NCBI RefSeq assembly: GCF_001984095.1
Contig: NZ_LYVQ01000014.1
Location: 1 to 48,711 of the forward strand
Source: Pelomonas sp. KK5
Lineage (GTDB): Bacteria > Pseudomonadota > Gammaproteobacteria > Burkholderiales > Burkholderiaceae_C
Direction of reading: 5' to 3'
Length of the DNA stretch: 48,711 nt
Both the position numbers and the translations under genes were made by a program. Below the pieces are notes generated by a model. That model was not told the origin of the DNA. It saw only the letters and a list, made by a program, of their open reading frames with translations, and did no database searches. Position 1 is the stretch's first letter, and each line of letters opens with the position of its first letter. Shown in pieces: positions 1 to 8,785 of this stretch.

Positions 1-25
1 CATCAGGGGACTCTACACTGGCCGC

Positions 26-610
26 ATGCGCACGACCCACCTGCTCTACCTGCACGGTTTCCGCTCCTCGCCCCGCTCGGCCAAGGCGCTGCGCATGGCC
101 GAATGGGCGCGGGATCACCGGCCGGACATGGTGTTCGCCGCGCCGCAGCTGCCGCCTTCGCCGGCCGAGGCGATCGCACTCGTCAGCGCGCTGGTCAAGA
201 CCTGGCCCCGCGACGGCATGGCCGTGATCGGCAGCTCGCTGGGCGGCTTCTACGCCACCGTGATGGCCGAGCGCCTGGGCTGCCGCGCGGCGCTGCTGAA
301 CCCGGCGGTGGACCCGGCGCGCGACCTGGCGAACTACATCGGCGAGCAGACCTGCTGGCAGGATCCGAGCGAGCACTTCTTCTTCCGGCCCGAGTTCGTG
401 GACGAACTGCGGGCGCTGTCCCCGGGCGAGCTGAGCCGGCCGGAGCGCTATTTCGCCGTGATCGCCAAGGGCGACGAGGTGCTGGACTGGCGCGAGATGA
501 ACGGCCGCTATGCCGCCGGCACGGTGCGCCTGCTCGAAGGCAGCGACCACGGCCTGAGCGACTTCGAGGACCACTTGCCCGCCCTGGTGGATTTCCTCGA
601 CCTGGCCTGA
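26..610 (+). CDS. YqiA/YcfP-family alpha/beta-hydrolase (esterase)
   Basis: A 194-residue small alpha/beta-hydrolase without a signal peptide, so probably cytoplasmic. The start reads LLYLHGFRSSP, the usual first strand plus HGF oxyanion motif of the YqiA family. The nucleophile elbow GSSLGG puts the serine near residue 71, a KGDEVLDW segment supplies the acid, and GSDHGLSDF supplies the histidine near residue 175, so the triad appears complete. Length matches the family (about 190-200 residues). YqiA proteins hydrolyse short acyl and palmitoyl esters in vitro; the physiological substrate is unknown. The RNase II-like gene starts 26 bases downstream on the same strand, so the two are probably co-transcribed. 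The assignment to the family is firm; the substrate is not. Confidence 0.88.
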   Translation: MRTTHLLYLHGFRSSPRSAKALRMAEWARDHRPDMVFAAPQLPPSPAEAIALVSALVKTWPRDGMAVIGSSLGGFYATVMAERLGCRAALLNPAVDPARDLANYIGEQTCWQDPSEHFFFRPEFVDELRALSPGELSRPERYFAVIAKGDEVLDWREMNGRYAAGTVRLLEGSDHGLSDFEDHLPALVDFLDLA

Positions 611-636
611 CCCGCGTTGCGGCGACAATCGCGGCC

Positions 637-2676
637 ATGTACGCATTGTTTGATGAAGCCGGCAAGTTTCTCGCCGGCCGCGTGATGTCCGAGGCCGAAA
701 GCTCGATGCAGATCGAGCTGGACTCCGGCAAGCGCGTGAAGGTGAAGGCGGCCAATGTGCTGCTCAAGTTCGACAAGCCCGCGCCGGCCGAGCTGCTGGC
801 CGAGGGCCAGCGCCTGTCGCAGGAGATCGACCTGGACCTGGCCTGGGAGTTCGCGCCCGAGAACGAGTTCGGCTTCGCCGACCTGGCGCGCGACTATTTC
901 GACGCCAAGGCCGGCGTGACCCAGCAGGCCGCGGCGCTGTTCCGCCTGTTCGAGGCGCCGCACTACTTCCGCCGCATGGGCAAGGGGCAGTTCAAGAAGG
1001 CGCCGGAGGAGACGGTCAAGGCCGCCCTGCTGGGCATCGAGCGCAAGCGGCAGCAGGCCCTGCAGATCGAAGCCTGGGCGGAGGAGCTGGCCGGCGGCGC
1101 CTGCCCGCAGCCGATCCGCGACCAGATCTACAAGATCCTGTTCAAGCCCGACAAGAACGGCCCCGAATACAAGGCCGTGGTCGAGGCCACGCGCCGCGCC
1201 CACAAGGCGCCGCTGGAGCTGCTGCAGTCCGCCGGCGCGATCACGAGCCCCTATCAGTTCCACTGGAAGCGTTTCCTGTTCGAGAACTTCCCGAAGGGCA
1301 CCGGCTTCCCGGCACTGAGCGCCCCGCAGATCAAGGACGATCTGCCGCTGTCGGCCGCGCAGGCCTTCTCGATCGACGATTCCCAGACGACCGAGATCGA
1401 CGACGCGCTGTCGGTCCAGGGCCTGGGCACTGGCACGGTCGTGTTCGGCGTGCACATCGCCGCGCCGGGCCTGGCGATCCAGCCCGATTCGGCCGTGGAC
1501 AAGGTAGCGCGCGACCGGCTCTCCACCGTCTACATGCCCGGCTGGAAGCTGACGATGCTGCCGGACGAGGTGGTGCAGACCTACACGCTGATCGAGGGTC
1601 GCGACTGCCCAGCCGTCTCCATCTACTTCTCGCTGGACGAGGCCACGCTTGAGATCAAGGCCAGCGAGACGAAGCTGGAGCGGGTTTCCATCAAGAGCAA
1701 CCTGCGCCACGACAAGCTGGACGCCGTCATCACCGAGGCCACGCTGACCGGCCCCGCTGAATCTGCGGGTTATGAGTTCGCCGCCGAGCTGGCCTTCTGC
1801 TTCCGCCTCGCGAAGGATCTGAAGGCCAAGCGCGAGGTGGTGCGCGGCAAGCCCGAGACCTTCAACCGGCCGGACTACAACTTCCGCCTCGACGGCGATC
1901 GCAGCAAGGAGCCCGACGGCAGCGAGACGGTGAGCATCAGCACCCGCGTGCGCGGCGCGCCGCTGGACCTGATCGTGGCCGAGGCGATGATCCTGGCCAA
2001 CTCGAGCTGGGGCGGCTGGCTCAGCGAACTCGGCCTGCCCGGCATCTACCGCAGCCAGGCCAGCCTGGCGCCCGGCATCAAGGTGCGCATGGGCACCAAG
2101 GCGCTGCCGCATGCCGGCATGGGCGTGGCGCAGTACACCTGGGCCACCTCGCCGCTGCGCCGCTATGTGGACCTGGTCAACCAGTGGCAGATCATCGCCG
2201 CCGCGCGCCACGGCCGCACCGCCGCACTGGCCGCGCCCTTCAAGCCCAAGGATGCGGCGCTGTTCTCGATCATCTCGGGCTTCGATTCGGCCTACGGCGA
2301 ATACAACGGCTTCCAGAACGGCATCGAGCGTTTCTGGACCCTGCGCTATGTGGTGCAGAACGAGATCAGGGAATTGACCGCCACCGTGATGAAGGACGGC
2401 CTGGTCCGCGCCGACGAGCTGCCGCTGGTGTTCCGGGCGCTGGGCTGCGAGAGCCTGCCGCGCGGCGCCCATGTGCGGGTGCGCATCACCGGGACGGACG
2501 AGATGACGCTGGACCTGCATGCCAACCTGGTCGAGCGGATCGATGAAGTGGCCGCCGCTGACGTCACCGCCGAAGACGAGGAAGACGAAGAGCCGACCGC
2601 CGGCCCGCTGACGCTCGCCATCGACGTCAACGACGCGGAACCCGCTGCATCCACCACCGAGGCCGTCTCCAACTGA
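637..2676 (+). CDS. RNase II-family (RNB domain) exoribonuclease
   Basis: A 679-residue protein with an RNB catalytic domain, which degrades single-stranded RNA processively from the 3' end. I start it at the ATG at 637 (MYALFDEAGK) because it is the first start after the preceding gene stops and begins a conserved-looking sequence; upstream codons in frame overlap the esterase gene. An N-terminal nucleic-acid-binding part occupies about residues 1-235. The acidic metal cluster follows at about 247-256 (IDDSQTTEIDDA). Compared with the Escherichia coli cluster D201/D207/D209/D210, the second position appears to be Glu (E253), as in several non-enterobacterial RNB proteins. The C-terminal 45 residues are acidic and of low complexity. 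It is shorter than RNase R (about 800) and lacks its basic tail, so RNase II-like is the better name. Confidence 0.87.
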   Translation: MYALFDEAGKFLAGRVMSEAESSMQIELDSGKRVKVKAANVLLKFDKPAPAELLAEGQRLSQEIDLDLAWEFAPENEFGFADLARDYFDAKAGVTQQAAALFRLFEAPHYFRRMGKGQFKKAPEETVKAALLGIERKRQQALQIEAWAEELAGGACPQPIRDQIYKILFKPDKNGPEYKAVVEATRRAHKAPLELLQSAGAITSPYQFHWKRFLFENFPKGTGFPALSAPQIKDDLPLSAAQAFSIDDSQTTEIDDALSVQGLGTGTVVFGVHIAAPGLAIQPDSAVDKVARDRLSTVYMPGWKLTMLPDEVVQTYTLIEGRDCPAVSIYFSLDEATLEIKASETKLERVSIKSNLRHDKLDAVITEATLTGPAESAGYEFAAELAFCFRLAKDLKAKREVVRGKPETFNRPDYNFRLDGDRSKEPDGSETVSISTRVRGAPLDLIVAEAMILANSSWGGWLSELGLPGIYRSQASLAPGIKVRMGTKALPHAGMGVAQYTWATSPLRRYVDLVNQWQIIAAARHGRTAALAAPFKPKDAALFSIISGFDSAYGEYNGFQNGIERFWTLRYVVQNEIRELTATVMKDGLVRADELPLVFRALGCESLPRGAHVRVRITGTDEMTLDLHANLVERIDEVAAADVTAEDEEDEEPTAGPLTLAIDVNDAEPAASTTEAVSN

Positions 2677-2677
2677 A

Positions 2678-3541
2678 ATGGCGTCGCGTCGGCTCAGCAC
2701 CCTCCAGCTCGCGCTGCTGATCTCGCTGGGCGCACACGGCGCCGTGGGGACGCTGCGCATCGTCGACCCGGAGCGCTTCAACCGGATCTTCGAGGACACG
2801 CCGCTGGAGGTGGTGCTGGTCAACACCCGCTCGGACGAGGCGCCGGTCAAGGCCCAGGCGCTGGCCCAGGCCAACCTGGCCGGCGGCGGCGACGCCGAGC
2901 GCGGCCGCGCCACTTCGCCGCTGCCGCCGTCCAAGCTGCTTGAGGTGGGCGAAGCCGCCGAGGAGCAGCACGCCCAGATCGCCGAGCTGCAGCAGCAGCA
3001 ACAGCAGCTGCTGGCCCAGCTTCGCCGCGACGTGGCCCTGCTGCCGCCGCCCGACCCGCAGCGCGACAGTGGTGCGCCCAACGCGCGCGAGATCGCCGAG
3101 AAGCGCCGCGCGCTGGTGCAGTTGCTCGCCGAGATCGAAAAGCGCGTCAACGAGGAGAACGCCCGGCCGCGCAAGCGCTACCTGAGCCCGGCCACCCGCG
3201 AGGTGGTCTACGCCCAGTACTACGACGCGCTGCGCCACAAGGTCGAGGAGCGCGGCACCCGCGACTTCCCCGAGCACAATGGCCGCAAGCTCTATGGCGA
3301 GCTGACGATGAACATCCACGTGGACCAGCGCGGCCGGGTGATCGAGACCGAGATCATCGCCCCCTCGGGCAATGCCAACCTGGACCGCCGCGCGGTCGCC
3401 ATCGTGCAGGCGGCCTCGCCGTTCGGCCCCTTCACCGCCGCGATGCGCCGCGGCGCCGAGGTGCTGGTGATCACCTCCCGATTCCGATTCACCCGCGAGG
3501 ACGGCGTGCAGACCCGCCTGACCTCCGGACAACAGCAATGA
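2678..3541 (+). CDS. TonB-family energy-transducer-like protein
   Basis: A 287-residue protein with an N-terminal hydrophobic anchor (about residues 8-25), a long coiled-coil/proline linker with a glutamine run (about residues 95-110), and a C-terminal TonB-like domain (about 190-280) that includes the [16 protein letters not shown] strand and a [14 protein letters not shown] helix. TonB proteins span the periplasm and pass proton-motive-force energy to outer-membrane receptors. The linker is a charged coiled coil rather than the classic Pro-Lys repeat, so this may be a TonB/TolA-like structural variant. No exbB/exbD lies beside it. It starts one base after the RNase gene stops, and its stop overlaps the aroE start (ATGA). 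Whether it serves the receptor at 33339-35609 cannot be seen from sequence. Confidence 0.8.
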   Translation: MASRRLSTLQLALLISLGAHGAVGTLRIVDPERFNRIFEDTPLEVVLVNTRSDEAPVKAQALAQANLAGGGDAERGRATSPLPPSKLLEVGEAAEEQHAQIAELQQQQQQLLAQLRRDVALLPPPDPQRDSGAPNAREIAEKRRALVQLLAEIEKRVNEENARPRKRYLSPATREVVYAQYYDALRHKVEERGTRDFPEHNGRKLYGELTMNIHVDQRGRVIETEIIAPSGNANLDRRAVAIVQAASPFGPFTAAMRRGAEVLVITSRFRFTREDGVQTRLTSGQQQ

Positions 3542-4404
3542 CAGCAAAGCCCGTCGAAGTAACTCGTTATGCCGTCGCCGGCAACCCGGTGGCGCACAGC
3601 CGCTCCCCGCAGATCCATGCGGCCTTCGCGGCGCAGACCGGCCAGTCGATCCACTACGAGCGCCTGCTCTGCCCGCTGGACGATTTCGCCGCCACGATCC
3701 GCGCCTTCGCGGCAAGCGGCGCGGGCGGCTGCAACGTCACCGTGCCCTTCAAGTTCGAGGCCCACGCGCTGGCCGCGCGGCTGAGCCCGCGCGCCCGGCT
3801 GGCCGGTGCCGTCAACACGCTGCGCTTCGACGACACCACCGAGGGCGGCTGGTACGGCGACAACACCGACGGCGCCGGCCTGGTGCGTGACATCGAGGCC
3901 AATGCCGGCCTGCCGCTGGCGGGAAAGCGGGTGCTGCTGCTGGGCGCCGGCGGCGCCTCGGCCGGCGTGCTGGGCAGCCTGATCGCCGCGCGGCCCGCCC
4001 AGCTGGTGCTGGCCAACCGCACGGCCGACAAGGCGCAGGCGCTGGTCGAATCCCATGCGGCCTGGGCGCGCGAGCACGGCGTGGCACTCTCCGCCTGCGC
4101 ACTGGCCGACTGCCCGGCCGGCTTCGACGTGCTGGTCAACGGCACCAGCGCCAGCCTCGCCGGCTCCGGCGTGCCGGTCGCCCCCGCCGTGCTGGCCCCG
4201 GGCGCGCTGGCGCTGGACATGATGTACGGCCCCGCCGCCGCGCCCTTCCTCGCCTGGGCGCGGGAGCACGGCGCCGTCGGCCGCGACGGCCTGGGCATGC
4301 TGGTCGAGCAGGCGGCCGAAGCGTTCGCCGTCTGGCGGGGTGTCGCTCCGCAGACCGCCGCAGTGCTGTCCGCCCTGCGCGCCGAGGTCGACGCCAAATC
4401 ATGA
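3538..4404 (+). CDS. aroE: Shikimate dehydrogenase
   Basis: A 288-residue NADPH-dependent enzyme that reduces 3-dehydroshikimate to shikimate, the fourth step of chorismate synthesis. The shikimate-binding residues lie in [13 protein letters not shown] near the N-terminus and in NVTVPFK, with the catalytic lysine near residue 70. NTDGAG supplies the paired catalytic Asp. The nucleotide-binding loop GAGGAS lies near residue 140. The C-terminus keeps the [13 protein letters not shown] helix. Length is typical of AroE rather than the quinate/shikimate YdiB subgroup. The ATG overlaps the stop of the TonB-like gene, and its own stop overlaps mtgA, both as ATGA, so translation is probably coupled. 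Confidence 0.95.
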   Translation: MTAKPVEVTRYAVAGNPVAHSRSPQIHAAFAAQTGQSIHYERLLCPLDDFAATIRAFAASGAGGCNVTVPFKFEAHALAARLSPRARLAGAVNTLRFDDTTEGGWYGDNTDGAGLVRDIEANAGLPLAGKRVLLLGAGGASAGVLGSLIAARPAQLVLANRTADKAQALVESHAAWAREHGVALSACALADCPAGFDVLVNGTSASLAGSGVPVAPAVLAPGALALDMMYGPAAAPFLAWAREHGAVGRDGLGMLVEQAAEAFAVWRGVAPQTAAVLSALRAEVDAKS

Positions 4405-5129
4405 AGCCGGCCCTGCGCCTGCTGGCGCTGCTGCTGCTGTCGCTGCTGTGCCTGCAGCTCTACTTCGCGGCGCGCATCGCGCTGATGAACGTGCTGGCGC
4501 CGCAGTCCACCAGCTTCCAGCGCTCGGAGATCTGGCGGCTGGCCACCGAGCAGCACCAGGTGCTGTGGAGCCAGGACTGGGTGGAGCCGCTGCCCAACAC
4601 GCTCAAGCGCGCCGTCATCGCCAGCGAGGACTCGACCTTCGCCGACCACGGCGGTGTCGACTGGGACGCGATGGAGAAGGCCTGGGAGAAGAACCAGAAG
4701 GCCCAGGCCCGCGCCGAGCAGCGCGCCGTCGCCGCGCCGAAGGCCAGGCCGGTCGCGATCAAGATCGCCGGCGGCTCGACGATCACCCAGCAGCTGGCCA
4801 AGAACCTTTTTCTCAGCGGCGAGCGCAACCTGCTGCGCAAGGGCCAGGAGCTGGCGATCACGCTGATGCTGGAAGCACTGCTGAGCAAGCAGCGCATCCT
4901 GGATATCTACCTGAACAATGTGGAATGGGGCGAAGGCGTGTTCGGCGCCCAGGCCGCCGCGCGACACTACTTCCGCACCGACGCCCGCAACCTCTCGGTC
5001 ACCCAGGCCGCACGGCTGGCGGTGATGCTGCCGGCGCCCAAGCGCTTCGAGAAGCGGCCGGCCTCGCCCTACCTGCTGGGGCGCACCGGCGTGGTGGCAG
5101 CGCGGATGAACGCCGTGGAGTTGCCATGA
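4401..5129 (+). CDS. mtgA: Monofunctional biosynthetic peptidoglycan transglycosylase
   Basis: A 242-residue inner-membrane enzyme of glycosyltransferase family 51 that polymerises lipid II into glycan strands without a transpeptidase domain. A single membrane anchor covers about residues 5-27. The GT51 signature [15 protein letters not shown] holds the catalytic Glu, and [16 protein letters not shown] is the second conserved block. The segment [16 protein letters not shown] is a low-complexity insertion between these blocks. The length is normal for MtgA. It sits between aroE and the unknown gene at 5126 with ATGA overlaps on both sides. Confidence 0.94.
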   Translation: MKPALRLLALLLLSLLCLQLYFAARIALMNVLAPQSTSFQRSEIWRLATEQHQVLWSQDWVEPLPNTLKRAVIASEDSTFADHGGVDWDAMEKAWEKNQKAQARAEQRAVAAPKARPVAIKIAGGSTITQQLAKNLFLSGERNLLRKGQELAITLMLEALLSKQRILDIYLNNVEWGEGVFGAQAAARHYFRTDARNLSVTQAARLAVMLPAPKRFEKRPASPYLLGRTGVVAARMNAVELP

Positions 5130-5740
5130 TGATGGACGAAGAAGACCGCACCGGCCGCGAGATCGCCGCCACTGCCGCCCGGCTGGTGGTCGAGGAAGGG
5201 CTGGAGTACGGCCCCGCCAAGCAGCGCGCGGTGAAGACCCTGGGCCTGCCGCGCCGCACTGCCCTGCCCGGCAACGACGAGCTGGAAGACGAGGTGCGCG
5301 ACTACCTGGCCCTGTTCTGCGCCGACACCCAGCCCGGCGAGCTGCGCGCACTGCGCGAGGTGGCCGCCCTGTGGATGGAGCGCCTGGCCGAGTTCCGCCC
5401 GCACCTGACCGGCGCCGTCTGGCGCGGCACGGCCACCCGGCTGTCGGCCGTGCACCTGCAGCTGTTCTGCGATGACGCCAAGGCGGCCGAGATCGCGCTG
5501 ATCAACAATCGCGTGGACTACGACGTCGGTGCCACCAGCGGCCCGCGCGGCCGCGAGGCGGACGTGCTGACGCTCGCCACGCCCAGCAGCGCGCTGGGCG
5601 AACTGGTCACGCTGCACCTGAGCATCCTGGATTTCGACGACCTGCGCGGCGCGCTCAAGCCCGACGCCCGCGGCCGCAGCGAACGGGGCGACCTGGCGGC
5701 CCTGCGCAAACTGATGACGACGATGGATGAGCAAGAATGA
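5126..5740 (+). CDS. Conserved protein of unknown function
   Basis: A 204-residue protein that begins with three in-frame ATG codons (5126, 5129, 5132); the first overlaps the mtgA stop as ATGA. It has no signal peptide or membrane segment. It is rich in charged helices, with the centre reading LTGAVWRGTATRLSAVHLQLFCDD followed by KAAEIALINNRVDYDV, and a possible beta-rich end. Similar short proteins in Burkholderiales are, to my recollection, sometimes labelled UDP-N-acetylmuramate-alanine ligase, but I see no Mur-ligase ATP-binding motif (GTNGKT type) and the length is less than half that of MurC, so I do not use that name. The WRGTATR-LQLFCDD spacing is loosely reminiscent of nucleotidyltransferase folds; this is only a guess. 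Its place between a cell-wall enzyme and a thioredoxin gives no firm function. Confidence 0.72.
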   Translation: MMMDEEDRTGREIAATAARLVVEEGLEYGPAKQRAVKTLGLPRRTALPGNDELEDEVRDYLALFCADTQPGELRALREVAALWMERLAEFRPHLTGAVWRGTATRLSAVHLQLFCDDAKAAEIALINNRVDYDVGATSGPRGREADVLTLATPSSALGELVTLHLSILDFDDLRGALKPDARGRSERGDLAALRKLMTTMDEQE

Positions 5741-6264
5741 CGAACACCACCCGCCGCAACCTGCTGATCGCTGCCGGCGTCGGCGCCGCCGCGATCGGAG
5801 CCACGCTGGCCTGGCGCCAGGAGCACCGTGACGCCGCCACGCTGTCCGGCGAGGCCCAGGCCTTCTGGGCCACCCGCTTCGAGATGCTGGACGGCAGCCA
5901 GCTCGAGACCGCCAGCCTGCGCGGCAAGCCGCTGCTGCTGAACTTCTGGGCCAGCTGGTGCGCGCCCTGCGTCAAGGAACTGCCGGCCGTCAACCAGTTC
6001 GCGCACGAAACGCCGGCCTGGCAGGTGCTGGCCCTGGCCGTCGACTCCAAGGAGGCGATCCAGGGCTTCCTGAAAAAGCTGCCGGTGGACCTGCGCATCG
6101 CCCTGGCCGGCCTGACCGGCACCGACCTCGCCCGCCGGCTCGGCAACACCCAGGGCGGCCTGCCCTTCAGCGTCGCCTTCGACGCCGGCGGCGAGCTGAT
6201 CTGGAAGAAACTGGGCAGCACCGAGCTCGAAGAACTGCGCGATCTGGGCAAGAAGTACACTTGA
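5737..6264 (+). CDS. TlpA-like periplasmic thioredoxin
   Basis: A 175-residue TlpA/ResA-family thiol-disulfide oxidoreductase. The N-terminus TTRRNLLIAAGVGAAAIGA has a twin arginine followed by a hydrophobic segment, so it is exported or membrane-anchored. The thioredoxin active site is NFWASWCAPCVKELP, with cysteines near residues 77 and 80 (WCAPC). The cis-Pro region lies in GGLPFSVAFD. Such proteins reduce periplasmic cysteines, often in cytochrome c assembly; a ccsA gene is present in this window but 14 kb away. It overlaps the preceding unknown gene by ATGA and ends a five-gene coupled run that began with the TonB-like gene. Confidence 0.88.
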   Translation: MTNTTRRNLLIAAGVGAAAIGATLAWRQEHRDAATLSGEAQAFWATRFEMLDGSQLETASLRGKPLLLNFWASWCAPCVKELPAVNQFAHETPAWQVLALAVDSKEAIQGFLKKLPVDLRIALAGLTGTDLARRLGNTQGGLPFSVAFDAGGELIWKKLGSTELEELRDLGKKYT

Positions 6265-6273
6265 GTTTCCGGC

Positions 6274-6292
6274 TCCCCCTACTTTTGGGGGA
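6274..6292 (+). other. Short stem-loop after the thioredoxin gene
   Basis: TCCCCC (6274-6279) and GGGGGA (6287-6292) form a 6-bp stem with a T-rich 7-base loop just after the tlpA-like stop. No T run follows, so it is not a classical intrinsic terminator. It might still stall polymerase or protect the 3' end of the upstream mRNA. Confidence 0.4.
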
Positions 6293-6328
6293 TGGGCAGA
6301 ACCCGGAAAAGGTCAAGCGATAAATTTC

Positions 6329-6356
6329 TTGGCAATTATCACGATCAGGGTCTAAA
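6329..6356 (+). promoter_or_regulatory. Candidate sigma-70 promoter for aroQ-accBC
   Basis: TTGGCA (6329-6334) and TCTAAA (6351-6356) are separated by 16 bp in the most AT-rich part of the 156-bp gap before aroQ. Matches are 5/6 and 4/6 to the sigma-70 hexamers. A 7-bp hairpin GGAGGCC-AC-GGCCTCC follows at 6393-6408, ending 12 bases before the aroQ start. Confidence 0.5.
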
Positions 6357-6420
6357 AAGCGTAAAGTCCAGCCTTTTCCGCTTTCCCGCTTCGGAGGCCA
6401 CGGCCTCCCGAGCACCCTGA

Positions 6421-6870
6421 ATGCAAATTCTCGTACTCCACGGACCCAATCTGAACCTGCTCGGCACCCGCGAGCCAGGCGTCTATGGTTCCATGACTTT
6501 GGCGCAGATCGACGCAGATCTCGCCGAGATGGCCGCCAAAGCCGGAGTCACGCTGGAAAGCTATCAAAGCAACCACGAAGGCGCACTGGTGGACCGCATC
6601 CAGGCCGCCGCGCACGAGGGTTGCCGCTTCATCGTCATCAATCCGGCCGCCTACACGCACACCAGCGTGGCGATCCGGGATGCGCTGGCGGCGGTGGCCA
6701 TCCCCTTCGTCGAAGTCCACTTGTCCAACATCCACAAGCGCGAAGCGTTCCGGCATCACAGCTATCTCTCGGCCATCGCCGAAGGCGTGATCTGCGGGCT
6801 GGGCGCACAGGGCTACCAACTTGCCCTGACATTCGCGCTGGCGCGGCTTCAGCAGGCCGACAGGGCCTGA
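6421..6870 (+). CDS. aroQ: Type II 3-dehydroquinate dehydratase
   Basis: A 149-residue enzyme that dehydrates 3-dehydroquinate to 3-dehydroshikimate, the step before AroE. The family motifs are all present: [13 protein letters not shown] with the flexible catalytic loop ending in the tyrosine of GVYG (near residue 23), the [16 protein letters not shown] block, and [18 protein letters not shown] with the catalytic histidine. Length is typical of the dodecameric type II enzyme. The start codon follows a GC-rich hairpin and has little Shine-Dalgarno complementarity. The aroQ-accB-accC order is common in proteobacteria. Confidence 0.96.
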   Translation: MQILVLHGPNLNLLGTREPGVYGSMTLAQIDADLAEMAAKAGVTLESYQSNHEGALVDRIQAAAHEGCRFIVINPAAYTHTSVAIRDALAAVAIPFVEVHLSNIHKREAFRHHSYLSAIAEGVICGLGAQGYQLALTFALARLQQADRA

Positions 6871-6944
6871 GACGCCACGGACGGACAGGCCGGACGGCTG
6901 CCGACCGACAAGCAAAGCAACTAATTCAATCGCTGGAGAATTCC

Positions 6945-7421
6945 ATGGATCTGCGCAAGCTCAAGACACTGATCGACCTCGTCTCGGAGTCGAACATCTC
7001 TGAACTTGAAATCACCGAGGCCGACGGCAAGGTCCGCATCGTCAAGTCCGACGGTAGCGTGGCCACATTGCCGGCCGGCGTGCAGATGATGGCCATGCCG
7101 GCCCCTGCCGCGGCGCCCGCCGCTCCGGCCGTGGCCGCCACCCCGGTGGCCGCCACCGCGGCGCCCGTCGCCGCGCCGGTCGAGACCGGCCATGTGGTGA
7201 CCTCGCCGATGGTCGGCACCTTCTATCGTGCCTCCAGCCCGAACGCCAAGCCCTTCGCCGAAGTCGGCGGCCAGATCAAGGAAGGCGAGCCGATCTGCAT
7301 CATCGAAGCGATGAAGATCATGAACGAGATCGACTCCGACAAGACCGGCACGATCACCAAGATCCTGTGCGAGAACGGCCAGCCGGTCGAGTTCGGCCAG
7401 CCGCTGTTCATCATCGAATAA
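6945..7421 (+). CDS. accB: Biotin carboxyl carrier protein of acetyl-CoA carboxylase
   Basis: A 158-residue carrier subunit that shuttles carboxybiotin between AccC and the carboxyltransferase in the first step of fatty acid synthesis. The N-terminal 45 residues ([13 protein letters not shown] onward) form the dimerisation region, followed by an Ala/Pro-rich linker (about residues 46-82). The C-terminal biotinyl domain carries EAMKIMNEI, whose lysine is biotinylated. I chose the ATG at 6945 because it begins the conserved MDLRKLK sequence and has GGAG at 6935-6938; further-upstream in-frame codons lie inside aroQ. accC follows after 13 bases. Confidence 0.96.
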   Translation: MDLRKLKTLIDLVSESNISELEITEADGKVRIVKSDGSVATLPAGVQMMAMPAPAAAPAAPAVAATPVAATAAPVAAPVETGHVVTSPMVGTFYRASSPNAKPFAEVGGQIKEGEPICIIEAMKIMNEIDSDKTGTITKILCENGQPVEFGQPLFIIE

Positions 7422-7434
7422 GAAGGTCTTCTCG

Positions 7435-8784
7435 ATGTTCAAGAAGATCCTCATTGCCAATCGCGGGGAGATCGCCCTGCGGATCCAGCGCGCCTGCCGC
7501 GAGATGGGCATCAAGTCCGTCGTCGTCTACTCCGAGGCCGACCGCGACGCCAAGTACGTCAAGCTGGCCGACGAGGCCGTCTGCATCGGCCCCGCGCCCT
7601 CGATCAAGAGCTACCTCAGCATGCCGGCGATCATCGCCACCGCCGAGGTGACCGACGCCGAAGCCATCCACCCCGGCTACGGCTTCCTCAGCGAGAACGC
7701 CGACTTCGCCGAGCGCGTCGAGCGCAGCGGCTTCACCTTCATCGGCCCCACCTCGGAGAACATCCGGATGATGGGCGACAAGGTGTCGGCCAAGCAGGCG
7801 ATGATCAAGGCCGGCGTGCCTTGCGTGCCTGGTTCGGAAGGTGCGCTGCCGGACGATCCGAAGGAGATCATCCGTATCGCCCGCCAGGTCGGCTACCCGG
7901 TGATCATCAAGGCCGCCGGCGGCGGCGGCGGGCGCGGCATGCGCGTCGTTCACACCGAAGCGGCCCTGGTCAACGCGGTGCAGATGACCCGCACCGAAGC
8001 GGGCGCGGCCTTCGGCAACCCCGAGGTCTACATGGAGAAGTTCCTCGAGAACCCGCGCCATGTGGAGATCCAGGTGCTGGCCGACGGCCACAAGAACGCC
8101 GTCTGGCTCGGCGAGCGCGACTGCTCGATGCAGCGCCGCCACCAGAAGATCATCGAGGAAGCGCCGGCTCCGGGCATCCCGCGCCGCACGATCGAGAAGG
8201 TCGGCGACCGCTGCGCCGCCGCCTGCCGCAAGATGGGCTACCGCGGCGCCGGCACCTTCGAGTTCCTCTACGAGAACGGCGAGTTCTACTTCATCGAGAT
8301 GAACACCCGCGTGCAGGTGGAGCATCCGGTCACCGAGATGGTCACCGGCATCGACATCGTGCAGATGCAGATCCGCATCGCCGCCGGCGAGAAGCTGCCG
8401 TTCACGCAGCGGAACATCGAGATGCGCGGCCATGCGATCGAGTGCCGGATCAACGCGGAAGACCCGGTCAAGTTCGTGCCCTCGCCCGGCCGCATCACGA
8501 CCTGGCACGCCCCGGGCGGCCCCGGCGTGCGCGTGGACTCGCATGCCTACACGAACTACTTCGTGCCCCCGCACTACGACTCGATGATCGGCAAGATCAT
8601 CTGCCACGGCGACACCCGCGAGCAGGCGCTGGCCCGCATGCGGATCGCGCTGTCGGAGACCGTGATCGAAGGCATCCAGACCAATGTCCCGCTGCATCGC
8701 GAGCTGATGGTGGACGCGAAGTTCGTCGAAGGCGGCACGTCGATCCATTACCTCGAGGGCTGGATGGCCCAGCACAAGCGCTGA
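7435..8784 (+). CDS. accC: Biotin carboxylase subunit of acetyl-CoA carboxylase
   Basis: A 449-residue ATP-grasp enzyme that carboxylates the biotin of AccB using bicarbonate and ATP. It begins [16 protein letters not shown], contains [14 protein letters not shown], the glycine-rich ATP loop [12 protein letters not shown] (near residue 160), the EAPAPGIP turn and the catalytic [16 protein letters not shown] segment (near residue 290). The length equals that of well-studied AccC proteins. prmA begins one base after its stop, so accB-accC-prmA very probably form one transcript. Confidence 0.97.
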   Translation: MFKKILIANRGEIALRIQRACREMGIKSVVVYSEADRDAKYVKLADEAVCIGPAPSIKSYLSMPAIIATAEVTDAEAIHPGYGFLSENADFAERVERSGFTFIGPTSENIRMMGDKVSAKQAMIKAGVPCVPGSEGALPDDPKEIIRIARQVGYPVIIKAAGGGGGRGMRVVHTEAALVNAVQMTRTEAGAAFGNPEVYMEKFLENPRHVEIQVLADGHKNAVWLGERDCSMQRRHQKIIEEAPAPGIPRRTIEKVGDRCAAACRKMGYRGAGTFEFLYENGEFYFIEMNTRVQVEHPVTEMVTGIDIVQMQIRIAAGEKLPFTQRNIEMRGHAIECRINAEDPVKFVPSPGRITTWHAPGGPGVRVDSHAYTNYFVPPHYDSMIGKIICHGDTREQALARMRIALSETVIEGIQTNVPLHRELMVDAKFVEGGTSIHYLEGWMAQHKR

Positions 8785-8785
8785 A

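Noticed and set aside
508-3174. 888-codon minus-strand open frame opposite the RNase and TonB-like genes
   Set aside because: Shadow of two well-supported genes, no recognisable domain and no plausible start signal.
5126-5740. UDP-N-acetylmuramate-alanine ligase
   Set aside because: Too short and no Mur-ligase ATP-binding motif.
6274-6292. Intrinsic terminator after the tlpA-like gene
   Set aside because: Stem-loop present but no T run follows; listed as a stem-loop only.
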